DNA of 64,000 bases, taken from Bactrocera neohumeralis (Eukaryota; Arthropoda; Insecta; Diptera; Tephritidae). Where the stretch lies: the NCBI RefSeq assembly GCF_024586455.1, contig NW_026094754.1, positions 1-64,000 of the forward strand, in the 5' to 3' direction. The notes beneath the pieces are model-generated. The model made no database searches. It saw nothing but the letters and a program-made list of their open reading frames with translations, and was not told where the DNA came from. Each line of letters begins with the position of its first letter. Positions within the stretch are counted from its first letter, which is position 1. The translations under genes were made by a program, and so were the position numbers. Below are positions 12,229 through 22,819 of this stretch, one piece after another.

Positions 12229-12639
12229 TGCGTCTTGTGCATATTCCGTAGCAATATAGTTAAACGTCCGATGTCATTAATATTAGCATCATTGGCTATC
12301 GCATCTTACAAATGAATATATTGTTCAGATCTTAATTTTGCTTGGTTGAAACGAATAAAATTAAGACGTTATGTTTCTATTTTGACGTACATATCAACGA
12401 TGTACTGATGATATAGTTTACGACATCTCAAGATATAATTTTGTTCTTGTGGACGAACCATCAATCGATAAGAATAAAAATTCATGGCACTAACTTTTTT
12501 TTGTACAAAAAATAAAGTAAGTGGAAAATGTGACTTAAGAAATTTCTACAAATGATGAAATGTCAACACACTGAAAATATTATTTACCTGTTCGTGGATC
12601 AATCATTGATAATTTATATTATAGCCATCGTCATCTTTC

Positions 12640-13629
12640 CAATGCAATATTGGGTATTGTAATGCGTCGTAACTACGATGAAGTTCCGAAACACGTTGCA
12701 ATTGGTCATTTCTAGGATGAAGTATAATATCACGCGATTGAAACTGATAACCACGAATTACAATTGCAACCTCATCATATAAGTTGTATTGTATATTGTC
12801 GGTGCATTGAATCGCTTTTCATGCTCTCCAAAAGGTGGCTATCAGCCCTTATTACGATTTTGTGATGATCAGAGGACACACGATCGAGAGCAATATTGAA
12901 CAATTGAACTAATGCTTTATGCTGATGGAAAAACATTTGTAGCTCACAAATAATTTCTCGTCTTGTATTCAAAGCAATTGCACAACGTTGATCCAATTCA
13001 CGATTTTCATCACCAATAAAATAAATTTGAAAATTTGATAATCAGGCCCTGAATCTGCAACATGTATGCAATTTTAGGTATATGTTGCATAATAATTTTT
13101 GAAACTATATAATACTTTTATGATTCAGATTGATTGGGACAATCCAGTTTAAGTATTTACCTTAAACGTCGGCATAAAATTATCTCTAATTATGTTAGTA
13201 GCACCAAAAGAAGTCATTTGAAATACCGAATTGTATTGTTGAATATGACTCAAAAAGTGCTTCGAATTTTCAGAAGTCCCAAAAATTAATGAAGACAATG
13301 GTCGGGTGGAGTTTCTAATGGTGGCAAACTCACTTTGCCATTAGCACAACACATGCCGGGCGTTTCACCTGGAAATTTAGCCGCATCACAATGTGGACAA
13401 ATTGCGTCCATTATTCCAATATATCCGTACATACTGCAATTAATCTGACTGTTGTAATTAAAAGCAGCACGCATAATTTCAGGTACAACAGATCTATTTC
13501 GTGCACTACGTTCACGCTGCGATGCATTAGCTTGTGCTCGTTCATCTGGAGTCTGTGATCGCCTTTGTAATGCCGTAGCATTTGCATGACGCGTTCGCCG
13601 ACCTATATTTCCTCGTGTGGGTCGTGGCA
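12640..13629 (-). pseudogene. Helitron C Rep N-terminal region with Cys-rich motif
   Basis: The likely start is the Met of MPRPTRGNIGRRTR at about 13629, which begins the basic N-terminus common in Helitron proteins. The frame continues to CPHCDAAKFPGETPGMCCANG, the Cys-rich motif of Helitron N-termini, probably zinc-binding. After a gap of unreadable frames, 12775-12996 contains LFNIALDRVSSD and KIVIRADSH, and 12640-12760 holds the shifted RVSELHRSYDALQYP region. All precede the HUH core. Confidence 0.75.
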
Positions 13630-13667
13630 TTTTTCTTTCAATTAAAAAAGAATAAATTAAATTTAAA

Positions 13668-14757
13668 ACAAGTAAGAAAGGGCTAAGTTCGGGTGTCACC
13701 GAACATTTTATACTCTCGCATGGTAAAGTGATAATCGAGATTTCATAATACGTCATTTACATATTTTTCAAATACCGTATTTTTGTAAAGTTTTATTCCG
13801 CTATCATCATTGGTTCCTGATGTTTATACTCGTATTATACAGAGAAGGCATCAGATGGAATTCAAAATAGCGTTATATTGGAAGAAGGCGTGGTTGTTAA
13901 CCGATTTCACCCATATTTCGTACATGTCATCAGAATGTCAACAAAATATTATATATTGAATTTCATTGAAATCGATCGAGTAGTTCCCGAGATATGGTTT
14001 TTGGTCCATAAGTGGGCGGCGCCACGCCCATTTTCAAGTTTTAAAAAAAGCCTGGTTGCAGCATCCTTCTGCCACTTCTTCCGTAAAATTTAGTGTTTCT
14101 GACGTTTTTTATTAGTCGGTTAACGCACTTTTAGTGATTTTGAACATAACCTTTGTATGGGAGGTGGGCGTGGTTATTATCCGATTTCTTCCATTTTTGA
14201 ACTGTATATGGAAATACCTGAAGAAAACGACTCTGTAGACTTTGGTTGACATAGCTATAGTGGTTTCCGAGATATGTACAAAAAACTTAGTAGGGGGCGG
14301 GGCCACGCCCACTTTTCCAAAACAATTGCGTCCAAATATGCCCCTCCCTAATGCGATGCCAAATTTCACTTTAATATCTTTATTTATGGCTTAGTTATGA
14401 CACTTTATAGGTTTTCGGTTTCCGCCATTTTGTGGGCGTGGCAGTGGGCCGATTTTGCCCATCTTCGAACTTAACCTTCTTATGGATCCAAGGGATACGT
14501 GTACCAAGTTTCATCATGATATCTCAATTTTTACTCAAGTTACAGCTTGCACGTACGGACGGACAGACGGACGGACAGACGGACGGACAGACGGACGGAC
14601 GGACAGACAGACATCCGGATTTCGACTCTACTCGTCGCCCTGATCACTTTGGTATATATAACCCTATATCTGACTCTTTTAGTTTTAGGACTTACAAACA
14701 ACCGTTATGTGAACAAAACTATAATACTCTCGTTAGCAACATTGTTGCGAGAGTATA
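13668..14757 (-). repeat. Mini-me-like element, copy M2
   Basis: This is an inverted copy of M1, from AACAAGTAAGAAAGGGC at the left (13667) to the hairpin end TTGTTGCGAGAGTATAA at the right. It contains the same core and a longer (GTCY)n tract: on the plus strand GGAC/AGAC repeats at about 14552-14612, roughly 60 bp against 35 bp in M1. A few differences from M1 are spread through the unit. Small conserved open frames in it (also in M1, M3 and M4) are explained by repeat homology. Confidence 0.7.
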
Positions 14758-14930
14758 AAAAAACCTACATTAATAGTGGTACACCATAAGCTTTTTCAAA
14801 TCAGGAAACACATACATTCGTGTAATTCACTTCAAAATGTTCAAAACTTACCGTGTTTTGTTCGGAAATTCGCTTTGCGCTATATTTATTTTTTTCACAA
14901 ATTCACACAAACTTCAATAATTATTAAAAA

Positions 14931-15930
14931 CAAGAAAAAACCTTAACTTCGGTTGCACCGAAGCTAAATACCCTTCACAGGTGCATTTCTGTTAGTAACT
15001 ATGTGTTCAGTTTGTATGGAAGCTATATGCTATAGTATTCCGTTCTAAACAAGTTTTTTAGAGATTACATTGTTGCCTTAGAAAATAACATATATCAAAT
15101 TTCGTGAATATAGCTTGTCAAATGTGAAAGTTGTCCACACAAGAACTTGATTCCGATCGTTCAGTTTGTATGGAAGCTATATGCCATAGTTAACCGATCG
15201 GAACAATTTCTTCGGAGATTACATTGTTGCTTTAGAAAATAATATATACCAAATTTCGTGAAAATATCTTGTCAAATGTGAAAGTTGTCCATACAAGAAC
15301 TTGATTCCGATCGTTCAGTTTGTATGGCTGCTATATGCTATAGTTAACCGATCTGAACAATTTCTTTGGAGATTACATTGTTGCCTTAGAAAATAATATA
15401 TACCAAATTTCGTGAATATATCTTGTCAAATGTGAAAGTTGTCCATACAAGAACTTGATTCCGATCGTTCAGTTTGTATGGCAGCTATATGCTATAGTTA
15501 ACCGATCTGAACAATTTCTGCAGAGATTACATTGTTGCCTCAGAAAATAATATATGTCAAATTTCGTGAATATATCTTGTCAAATGTGAAAGTTTCCATA
15601 CAAGAACTTGATTCCGATCGTTCAGTTTGTATGGCAGCTATATGTTATAGTGGTCCGATATCGGCCGTTCCAATAAACGAGCAGCTTCTTGAAGAGAAAA
15701 TGATGTTTGCAAAATTTCAAAACGATATCTGGAAAACTGAGAGACTAGTTCGTATATATACAGACAGACGGACAGACGGACAGACAGACAGACGGACATG
15801 GGTAAATCGACTCAGCTCGACATACTGATCATTTATATATATACTTTATAGGGTCTCCGACGATTTCTTCTGGGTGTTACATACTTCGTGACAAACTTAA
15901 TATACCCTGTTCAGGGTATAAAAAAAAATA
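14931..15930 (-). repeat. Second mini-me-like element (family 2)
   Basis: The architecture matches M1 with different sequence. One end has a hairpin CTTCGGTTGCACCGAAGC (about 14946); the other has ATACCCTGTTCAGGGTAT (about 15903), also a perfect hairpin. Near the latter, on the plus strand, is a GACAGACGGACAG tract (15758-15797), then a core with CTGATCATTTATATATA, which corresponds on the minus strand to the TA tract, core and (GTCY)n order. Inside is a five-unit tandem array (separate entry). I infer a non-autonomous rolling-circle element. Confidence 0.6.
15008..15660. repeat. 154-bp tandem array
   Basis: The phrase CAGTTTGTATGG recurs at 15008, 15162, 15316, 15470 and 15623, spacing 154, 154, 154 and 153. 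Each unit carries GCTATATGCTATAGT, ATTACATTGTTGCCT and GTGAAAGTTGTCC. Units 2-4 are most alike; the first and last diverge. It lies wholly inside the family 2 element. Confidence 0.9.
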
Positions 15931-16793
15931 TAATAACCAATAATTTTGCACCGCAGTAATTTCGGACACTACTGAACGTGTGGGGCCAAAGAAAACGCTC
16001 CAGCGATGCTTACGCTCCAATGTCATATATTCTCCTAATTTGAATTTTCTTAATGCTAAGAGTCAAAGCTCTATATACCTACAAAAAACAAAATATTCAT
16101 GTATTTCTCTATGCAAAATAAATGCACCGTAATATAGTTCGATGTCTTTTCAAAGCCTACTTTGTTTGTCGATCTGCCTGCTACATACATACCTACATGT
16201 TGATATAAAAATAATGCAAGAAAGTTTGTAGGTGGGAATAATAAGTATGCTAGTTAAGACGAAAGTTCATAAATTTTGAGAGCGAAAGAGCGTAGCTAGG
16301 TAGGTAACAAATCGTTTAGTAAATGATTAAACTATTATTGATGTATGTATGTTAATATGAAAACGTATAATCCGCTGGCTAAGTGGGATGAATCTGACCA
16401 AACAAATGGGTTTTTGGTGTGTTTTTTAAAATAATTTCACCATACATTGAGCGCTTTTCAGCTTTCCAAGTAGGTACGAGTTAAATAAAAAAAAAAGTAA
16501 CATAAGTGTGGTGAAATATTTGAAACATTTTGGCCGATATCTCGAGACCCTAGTCACGGAGCGGCATCAAAAATACTCTACATTATAGAAATCATCAACA
16601 GCTTCCATTTGCTACCCATATTGTACAAACACATCCTAGGTTTACCCGGGTCCACATTTTGGCCTATTTTTCGAGACCCTGGTATCCGATTCTTAAAATT
16701 TCAAAACACAAACCATCTACAGAATAGTCCAAACAAAGCTTAAAAATTTGGTTTGGATAGGTGAGCCCGTTCTTGAGTTATAAAGCCACAACG
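15931..16793. other. Unassigned spacer
   Basis: This is AT-rich DNA with no supported gene. It ends in TTCTTGAGTTATAAAG and CACAACGA directly before M3, and the same phrase occurs directly before M1 at 8075-8105, so both mini-me copies sit beside another short repeat. Confidence 0.45.
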
Positions 16794-17686
16794 AACAAGT
16801 AAGGAAGGGCTAAATTCGGGTGTCACCGAACATTTTATACTCTCGCATGGTAAAGTGATAATCGAGATTTCATTATCCGTCATTTACATATTTTTCAAAT
16901 ACCGTATTTGTGTAAAGTTTTATTCCGCTATCATCATTGGTTCCTAATGTTTATACTCGTATTATACAAAGAAGGCATCAGATGGAATTCAAAATAGCTT
17001 TATATTGGAAGAAGGCGTGGTTGTTAACCGATTTCAGCCATATTTCGTACATGTCATCAGGGTGTTAAGAAAACATTATATACCGAATTTCATTGAAATC
17101 GGTCTAGTAGCTCCTGAGATATGCTTCTTGGTCCATAAGTGGGCGGCGCCACGCCCATTTTCAATTTTTAAAAAAAGCCTGGGGGCAGCTTCCTTCTGCC
17201 ACTTCTTCCGTAAAATTTAGTGTTTCTGACGTTTTTTGTTAGTCGGTTAACGCACTTTTAGTGATTTTGAACATAACCTTTGTATGGGAGGTGGGCGTGG
17301 TTATTATCCGATTTCTTCCATTTTTGAACTGTATATGGAAATACCTGAAGAAAACGACTCTGTAGAGTTTGGTTGACATAGCTATAATAGTTTCTGAGAT
17401 ATGTACAAAAAACTTAGTAGGGGGCGGGGCCACGCCCACTTTTCCAAAAAAAATTACTTCCAAATATATCCCTCCCTAATGCGATCCTTTGTGCCAAATT
17501 TCACTTTAATATCTTTATTTATGGCTTAGTTATGACACTTTATAGGTTTTCGGTTTCCGCCATTTTGTGGGCGTGGCAGTAGGCCGATTTTGCCCATCTT
17601 CGAACTTAACCTTCTTATGGAGCCAAGGAATACGTGTACCAAGTTTCATCATGATATCTCAATTTTTACTCAAGTTACAGCTTGCA
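16794..17686 (-). repeat. Mini-me-like element, copy M3 (truncated)
   Basis: It starts at AACAAGTAAGGAAGGGC and runs collinear with M2 up to CAAGTTACAGCTTGCA, where the (GTCY)n tract should begin. There it stops and an unrelated 434-bp segment follows. The terminal hairpin end is missing. Confidence 0.7.
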
Positions 17687-18120
17687 TGAAAATGAAAATC
17701 ATGTCATTCGGTCGGTCCGTTTCATAATTAAAGGAGACACAAACAAACAAATAAAAAGGCAACAGGCACACTTTCGCATTTTAATAGTTTTTCTTTCTTC
17801 TTTAATTGGCGTAGACACCGCTTACGCGATTATAGCCAAGTTAACAACAGCGCGCCAGTCGTTCCTTCTTTTTGCTACGTGGCGCCAATTGGATATTCCA
17901 AGCGTAATCAGGTCCTTCTCTACCCGGTCCTTCCATCGGAGTGGAGAGACATCCTCTTCCTCTGCTTCCCTCGGTGGGTACAGCATCGAATACTTTCAGA
18001 GCTGGAGTGTTTGCATCCATCCGGACAACATGACCTAGGCAGCGTAGCCGCTGTCTTTTAATTCGCTGAACTATTTCAATGTCGTCGTATATCTCGTACA
18101 GCTCATCGTTCCATCGAATG
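17687..18120 (-). repeat. 434-bp copy of an RTE 3' end plus its host flank
   Basis: This segment matches 22717-23150 base for base at a constant offset of 5030, with only two differences that I found (17989 and 18013). The left third is host DNA lying outside the RTE at the 22.8-kb locus; the rest is the 3' end of that RTE (protein LGHVVRMD...KVFDAVPTEGSRGRG). It lacks the RTE 5' part and any target duplication of its own, so it was not placed here by RTE retrotransposition. Confidence 0.92.
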
Positions 18121-18896
18121 TACATGTCATCAGGGTGTTAAGAAAACATTATATACCGAATTTCATTGAAATCGGTCTAGTAGCTCCTGAGATATGGTTC
18201 TTGGTCCATAAGTGGGCGGCGCCACGCCCATTTTCAATTTTTGAAAAAAGCCTGGGTGCAGCTTCCTTCTACCACTTCTTCCGTAAAATTTAGTGTTTCT
18301 GACGTTTTTTGTTAGTCGGTTAACGCACTTTTAGTGATTTTGAACATAACCTTTGTATGGGAGGTGGGCGTGGTTATTATCCGATTTCTTCCATTTTTGA
18401 ACTGTATATGGAAATACCTGAAGAAAACGACTCTGTAGAGTTTGGTTGACATAGCTATAATAGTTTCTGAGATATGTACAAAAAACTTAGTAGGGGGCGG
18501 GGCCACGCCCACTTTTCCAAAAAAAATTACTTCCAAATATGTCCCTCTCCTAATGCGATCCTTTGTGCCAAATTTCACTTTAATATCTTTATTTATGGCT
18601 TAGTTATGACACTTTATAGGTTTTCGGTTTCCGCCATTTTGTGGGCGTGGCAGTTTTTGCCACTGATTTTGCCCATCTTCGAACTTAACCTTCTTATGGA
18701 GCCAAGGAATACGTGTACCAAGTTTCATCATGATATCTCAATTTTTACTCAAGTTACAGCTTGCACGGACGGACGGACAGACAGACATCCGGATTTCGAC
18801 TCTACTCGTCGCCCTGATCACTTTGGTATATATAACCCTATATCTGACTCTTTTAGTTTTGGACTTACAAACAACCGTTATGTGAACAAAATTATA
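18121..18896 (-). repeat. Mini-me-like element, copy M4 (truncated both sides)
   Basis: It starts internally at TACATGTCATCAGGGTG (matching M3 position 17048), continues through the core and a short GGACGGACAGAC tract (about 18766-18785), and ends at ATGTGAACAAAATTATAAT just short of the terminal hairpin. It differs from M3 at scattered positions, so M3 and M4 are separate or diverged copies. Confidence 0.7.
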
Positions 18897-19837
18897 ATTC
18901 TACCATCGTTGCTTGCAGCGCGCGGGTTGGGTGTCGAAGAGCGTTGATATGCGACGAGTGTGTGACGAATGGATTCAGTTTCCCCGTTGTCCATACCTTT
19001 TGTTGGTTGGGTTGGTGCGAGTGTGGTGTGTTATATTCGTGTTGTATTGTAGTGGCATCCTGTGGTGGATTGCGCTATTTTATTAGGATGCCCCAGTTTT
19101 ACCGGGAAGAAGGGGAGGATGCTTAACTCATTTAAACACCGTGCAAGCGGTGTATACTCCAATAAGGAAGAAGTATAACAGTGCAGAACTAGGCACAAGT
19201 TAACGTGTCTCACGCCCACATCTAAACATATGGTTATCTTTTCTTCGACATTCGGGCAAAATAGCCCAGATAGTAGTGGAAATGAGAAAACACAAAGTTG
19301 GTCTTTGCAGTGCTTCCTGAAAGTTTGTGAGCTTTGCATGATTCAATTATGATTAAACTTCTTCATGGTCAGTAATAACTACCAGTTTATCCCTTTACAT
19401 ACATATGTGATCAAAAATTTCTGTACTCTATCACTAGCTATGAGATATTATTTTTTGTTTTGAAGTAAAATAATATTCAAATCATTCATACATGTATGTT
19501 GAACACATGCTTATGATTTGTAATATATGTTTTTTATATATGAGTTGTTCTGATTTTTAACATAAAACGACAAAAAGTACCCTTTGACCGCACCGAAGTT
19601 CAATGCTACATCCTCAAAAATTTTCAGCCTATTCGGTTCTGCCGTTCGTCGGTGATTTTGCAAAAAGGCTTCCGTTAAGACCTTCTGCTGGAATAAAGGT
19701 ATACCAAAGCAAATTTTCACGTGTTTCTCTCCTGTTGTTCGGAGGTTATGTGTGCATAACGTAATAGCCTTTAATGTTATTATACATATAAAATAATCTA
19801 ATTGATTGGATTCCGATTCTATGTTTTATGTTTCGCA
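18897..19837. other. Unassigned spacer, G/T-rich at left
   Basis: 18905-19110 is unusually GT-rich for this window (phrases such as GTTGGGTTGGTGCGAG). I cannot assign it to a family. The remainder is AT-rich with no gene. Confidence 0.4.
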
Positions 19838-19920
19838 CCTTAAGGTATTTCCCTGGCTTTGATTCTTGCATGTTGCAAAATATAAAATGTTCGGCTACAC
19901 TCGAACTTAGCCCGTTATCA
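19838..19920 (+). repeat. Small mariner and mini-me fragments
   Basis: 19838-19870 (ACCTTAAGGTATTTCCCTGG) matches the start of the mariner frame at 29850-29880. Directly after it, 19878-19915 reads AAAATGTTCGGCTACAC and GAACTTAGCCC, a divergent copy of the mini-me-like hairpin end. Confidence 0.5.
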
Positions 19921-21033
19921 ATCTGCATTTTCACAAATTGGACGCGATGAATTATTGACTCAGACCAGTTTGTTAAGAACGCACATATGTATTAAATTTG
20001 TCCCGATCGGCTAAAGTTGCTTGTTTTATTTGCCTAAGGCTGTTGTTGGCGTTTGGCAAAGTGAAACACTTACTTTAAGCCGATTCGTACCTTATTTAAC
20101 TTCAATAATTCGATCGTTCGCTAAAATAATTGTGTTTCTTGTAGGTGTACGTACCACTTCGCCAGGTAATCAAGAGAGTATAAGCCAACGCAAAAGGGTA
20201 AACCATAGGTGAGCTAGCACAGATAAATTGCGGAACATACATCTATATGGTTGCATTTTAATGTACAATTAAAATTTAATAAATACTTAGAGTTGTATTT
20301 TAATGTGTATTCTTTAAATTTAAATATTTTATAAAATTAAGGTTGTTGGGCGCAAACAGCTGTTATATTTCTGAACTATTTCAATGATGTACGATTTTTG
20401 TTTGTAAGAATTCCACACTGATACTCGAACTGGGTAACTTTCATGCCAGTTTGACTCATTCCTTTAATCTATCCACGATCCTCATCGGATAATACATTTG
20501 CATGTGGAATTTTCTCAAAAAATCAAATAATTTAATTTATTTTTGTTATCTCAAATCTCTATATATGTAGGTATATATTTTTCCCTAGTATAGGTTGACA
20601 GCTGCAACCAACTGTCATCGGCTCGTCTCATACTAAGCTCAGTTTCTATATAGCACTCGAGCTGTACGTGTTATAACCTCTCTGCGACAACAAAAAGAAA
20701 TTCGACACTCCTAAAGTTTTTTTCAACTCTGTGTACAGTTGATTTTTTTCACATTTTCCAATAAATTCATCCAGGTAAATATGTTTATAATATTAGTTGA
20801 GCCTTTAGCCTTCGACACATAAAAGAAATTTTGCACGAATTTACATTGTGTTCTTTATCCACCGCCATTTTGCAAATATGAGCGTTTGGGGAATCTCGGT
20901 TTGGTACATTTGACATGCTAACTTCATATATTTGACGTGTATAAGTGATTTTTCGTGCAGAATTTCAACAACACAATAGTTTTTCAACATTTACTGATAG
21001 TTTCGTGCTCCGAAAAATTTTTTTTTAGTCATT
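19921..21033. other. Unassigned region upstream of the pogo-like gene
   Basis: AT-rich. I see no gene, and could not recognise a terminal inverted repeat for the downstream transposase, although its 5' end should lie here. Confidence 0.4.
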
Positions 21034-22347
21034 ATGCCGCGGAACTATCTCAAACAAGAGAAAATTGTTGATTTCGACAACATTTTGGAGGCGATCAAGT
21101 CGGTGAAAATACATCACAACAGCGTTCGACAATCTGCAACGGCACACAATATTCCGAGGACCAACCTGATGCGTTATATTGCAGCATTTGATTGTGCGAG
21201 CATCGACGTTACTACTGCCAATGCCGATGTAATGAAGAATTTACTGGCTGAAAGCACTGGTTTCTTTCTTTTTCTTTCATCGAATAGTAATATTTTCGAT
21301 GAACAAGAGAAGGCGCTGATAAGCTACATTCTCCAGGCCAGCGACATCAACTATGGAATTAGTTTGATGGAGCTTCGTAAGCTCGCGTATGAATTTGCTC
21401 GGAAAGTTGGCGCGTCGTATCCGGATCCATGGAACGACAATCAACAGGCGAGTAAGGATTGGCAGTTGGCGTTCATGAAACGCCACAAAAATTTGTCACT
21501 GCGAACACCAGAGCAAGTAAGCCAGAGCCGTGCGAAGCGATTCAACAAAGAGAATGTCGATGCATTCTTTGCCAACCTTTCATCCGTTCTCGGTAAGACG
21601 CCGTTTGAACCTCACCGAATATGGAACATGGATGAAGCCGGGTGCCCGACCGTACCAACCAGACCTGTCAAAACCATCGCGCGCAAAGGACAAAAGCAGG
21701 TCGGCTCATCAACATCTGCCGAAAAAGGCACCAATGTGTCTTTGGCTTTGGTCGTCAGCGCTAGTGGCCAGTCTATACCGCCATTCTTCCTCTTTCCCCG
21801 AGTCAACATGAAAGAGATTTTTATGACTCATGCGAGTCATGGCGCTGTTGGTGTTGCGAACGGTTCTGGTTACATAAACTCTGACGTATTCCCTCAATTC
21901 ATGCGTCATTTAATCAAGCACACCGGTGCTAATGCCGATTCGCCAACCATGTTGCTGCTGGACAGCCACGGTTCGCATTTATTGATCGAGGCGATAGATT
22001 TGGCGTTGGATCATGGCATCACGTAGCTGTCTTTTCCGCCGAAATGCACGCACAAAATGCAGCCGCTAGATGTTGCGGTATTTGCACCATTTAAAGGCAT
22101 GATGACCGTGAAGCATGATGCATGGAAAAAGTCCAACATTGGTGTCACTTTCGATCTGCATTATGTGCCGCTCCTTGTCGATCAGTGCCTCGATGTTATG
22201 TTAACGCCGAAAACCATCAAATCCGGCTTCCGAACAACTGGCATCTACCCGTTCAACCCGCAAATTTTCACTGAAGTTGACTTTCTTGCTTCGGAACTGA
22301 GCGGCGAAAATTTGTTCGGTGACGAAGAGAAAAACGCCGACAATTAA
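21034..22347 (+). pseudogene. pogo-like transposase, one internal stop
   Basis: This is a DDE transposase of the pogo/Tc5-like group (also the source of CENP-B and jerky genes). It starts at MPRNYLKQEKIV, a good fit to a psq-type helix-turn-helix (QSATAHNIPRTNLMRYI), followed by a second DNA-binding region around QLAFMKRHKNLSLRTPE. The catalytic domain has Asp in IWNMDEAGCPT and Asp in LLLDSHGSHL, then PPKCTHKMQPLDVAVFAPFK, a landmark of the group. A single TAG at 22024-22026 interrupts the frame; the same frame continues at once to a TAA at 22345. Apart from this the 437 codons are open, so it is among the best-preserved genes here. Flanking inverted repeats were not found. Confidence 0.85.
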
Positions 22348-22808
22348 CGTCGAGTTCTTGCCTCTGGTGATGCCATTGTGACTGCTGCGAATGAGGAGGT
22401 GTCAACGTCGGAGGCATCGACAAGTGGAATATCCCAGATTTTCCCAAAGTGGGCGATAACGCCCCCTCATTGGCGCTGCAGGTGTAAAGGGGGGCGGTAA
22501 GAGACCCTAAAAGAAAATAGGGGCATTGTGTAGAGGCCAGAGGGTGATTTGTAATTTTATTTAGCTAGGAGGCCTCTTAGACAACGACTGCAAGAGCTCT
22601 CGACTCTCAACAACAGCTTGTGAACATCAACTAATATGAATTAAAAGATTGCTCAAACTCGGTTCTATATTTCTCTCCGGGTAGTTCATATATCTGTCCT
22701 ATTTAATTGAACATATTGAAAATGAAAATCATGTCATTCGGTCGGTCCGTTTCATAATTAAAGGAGACACAAACAAACAAATAAAAAGGCAACAGGCACA
22801 CTTTCGCA
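22348..22808. other. Spacer between pogo-like gene and RTE
   Basis: Contains residual coding-like sequence after the pogo stop, then AT-rich DNA. From 22717 it is host flank of the RTE copy, duplicated at 17687. Confidence 0.5.
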
Positions 22809-22819
22809 TTTTAATAGTT

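Larger units (their letters stand above)
9155..13667 (-). mobile_element. Helitron C, Rep-helicase element
   Basis: This 4.5-kb block is filled by one Rep-helicase gene on the minus strand. In order from 13629 downward: an N-terminal zinc-finger-like region, the Rep HUH nuclease with two tyrosines, and a Pif1-type helicase with Walker A and B. It abuts mini-me-like copies on both sides (M1 ends at 9154, M2 starts at 13668), in inverted orientation. I could not place a clean TC or CTRR end; only about 40 bp separate the start codon from M2. It is the most complete Helitron coding set in the window but contains several frameshifts and one clean nonsense codon. Confidence 0.8.

Noticed and set aside
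15758..15797. CRISPR-like short repeats (GACAGACGGACAG tracts)
   Set aside because: They are simple tetranucleotide repeats without spacers, in an animal genome.
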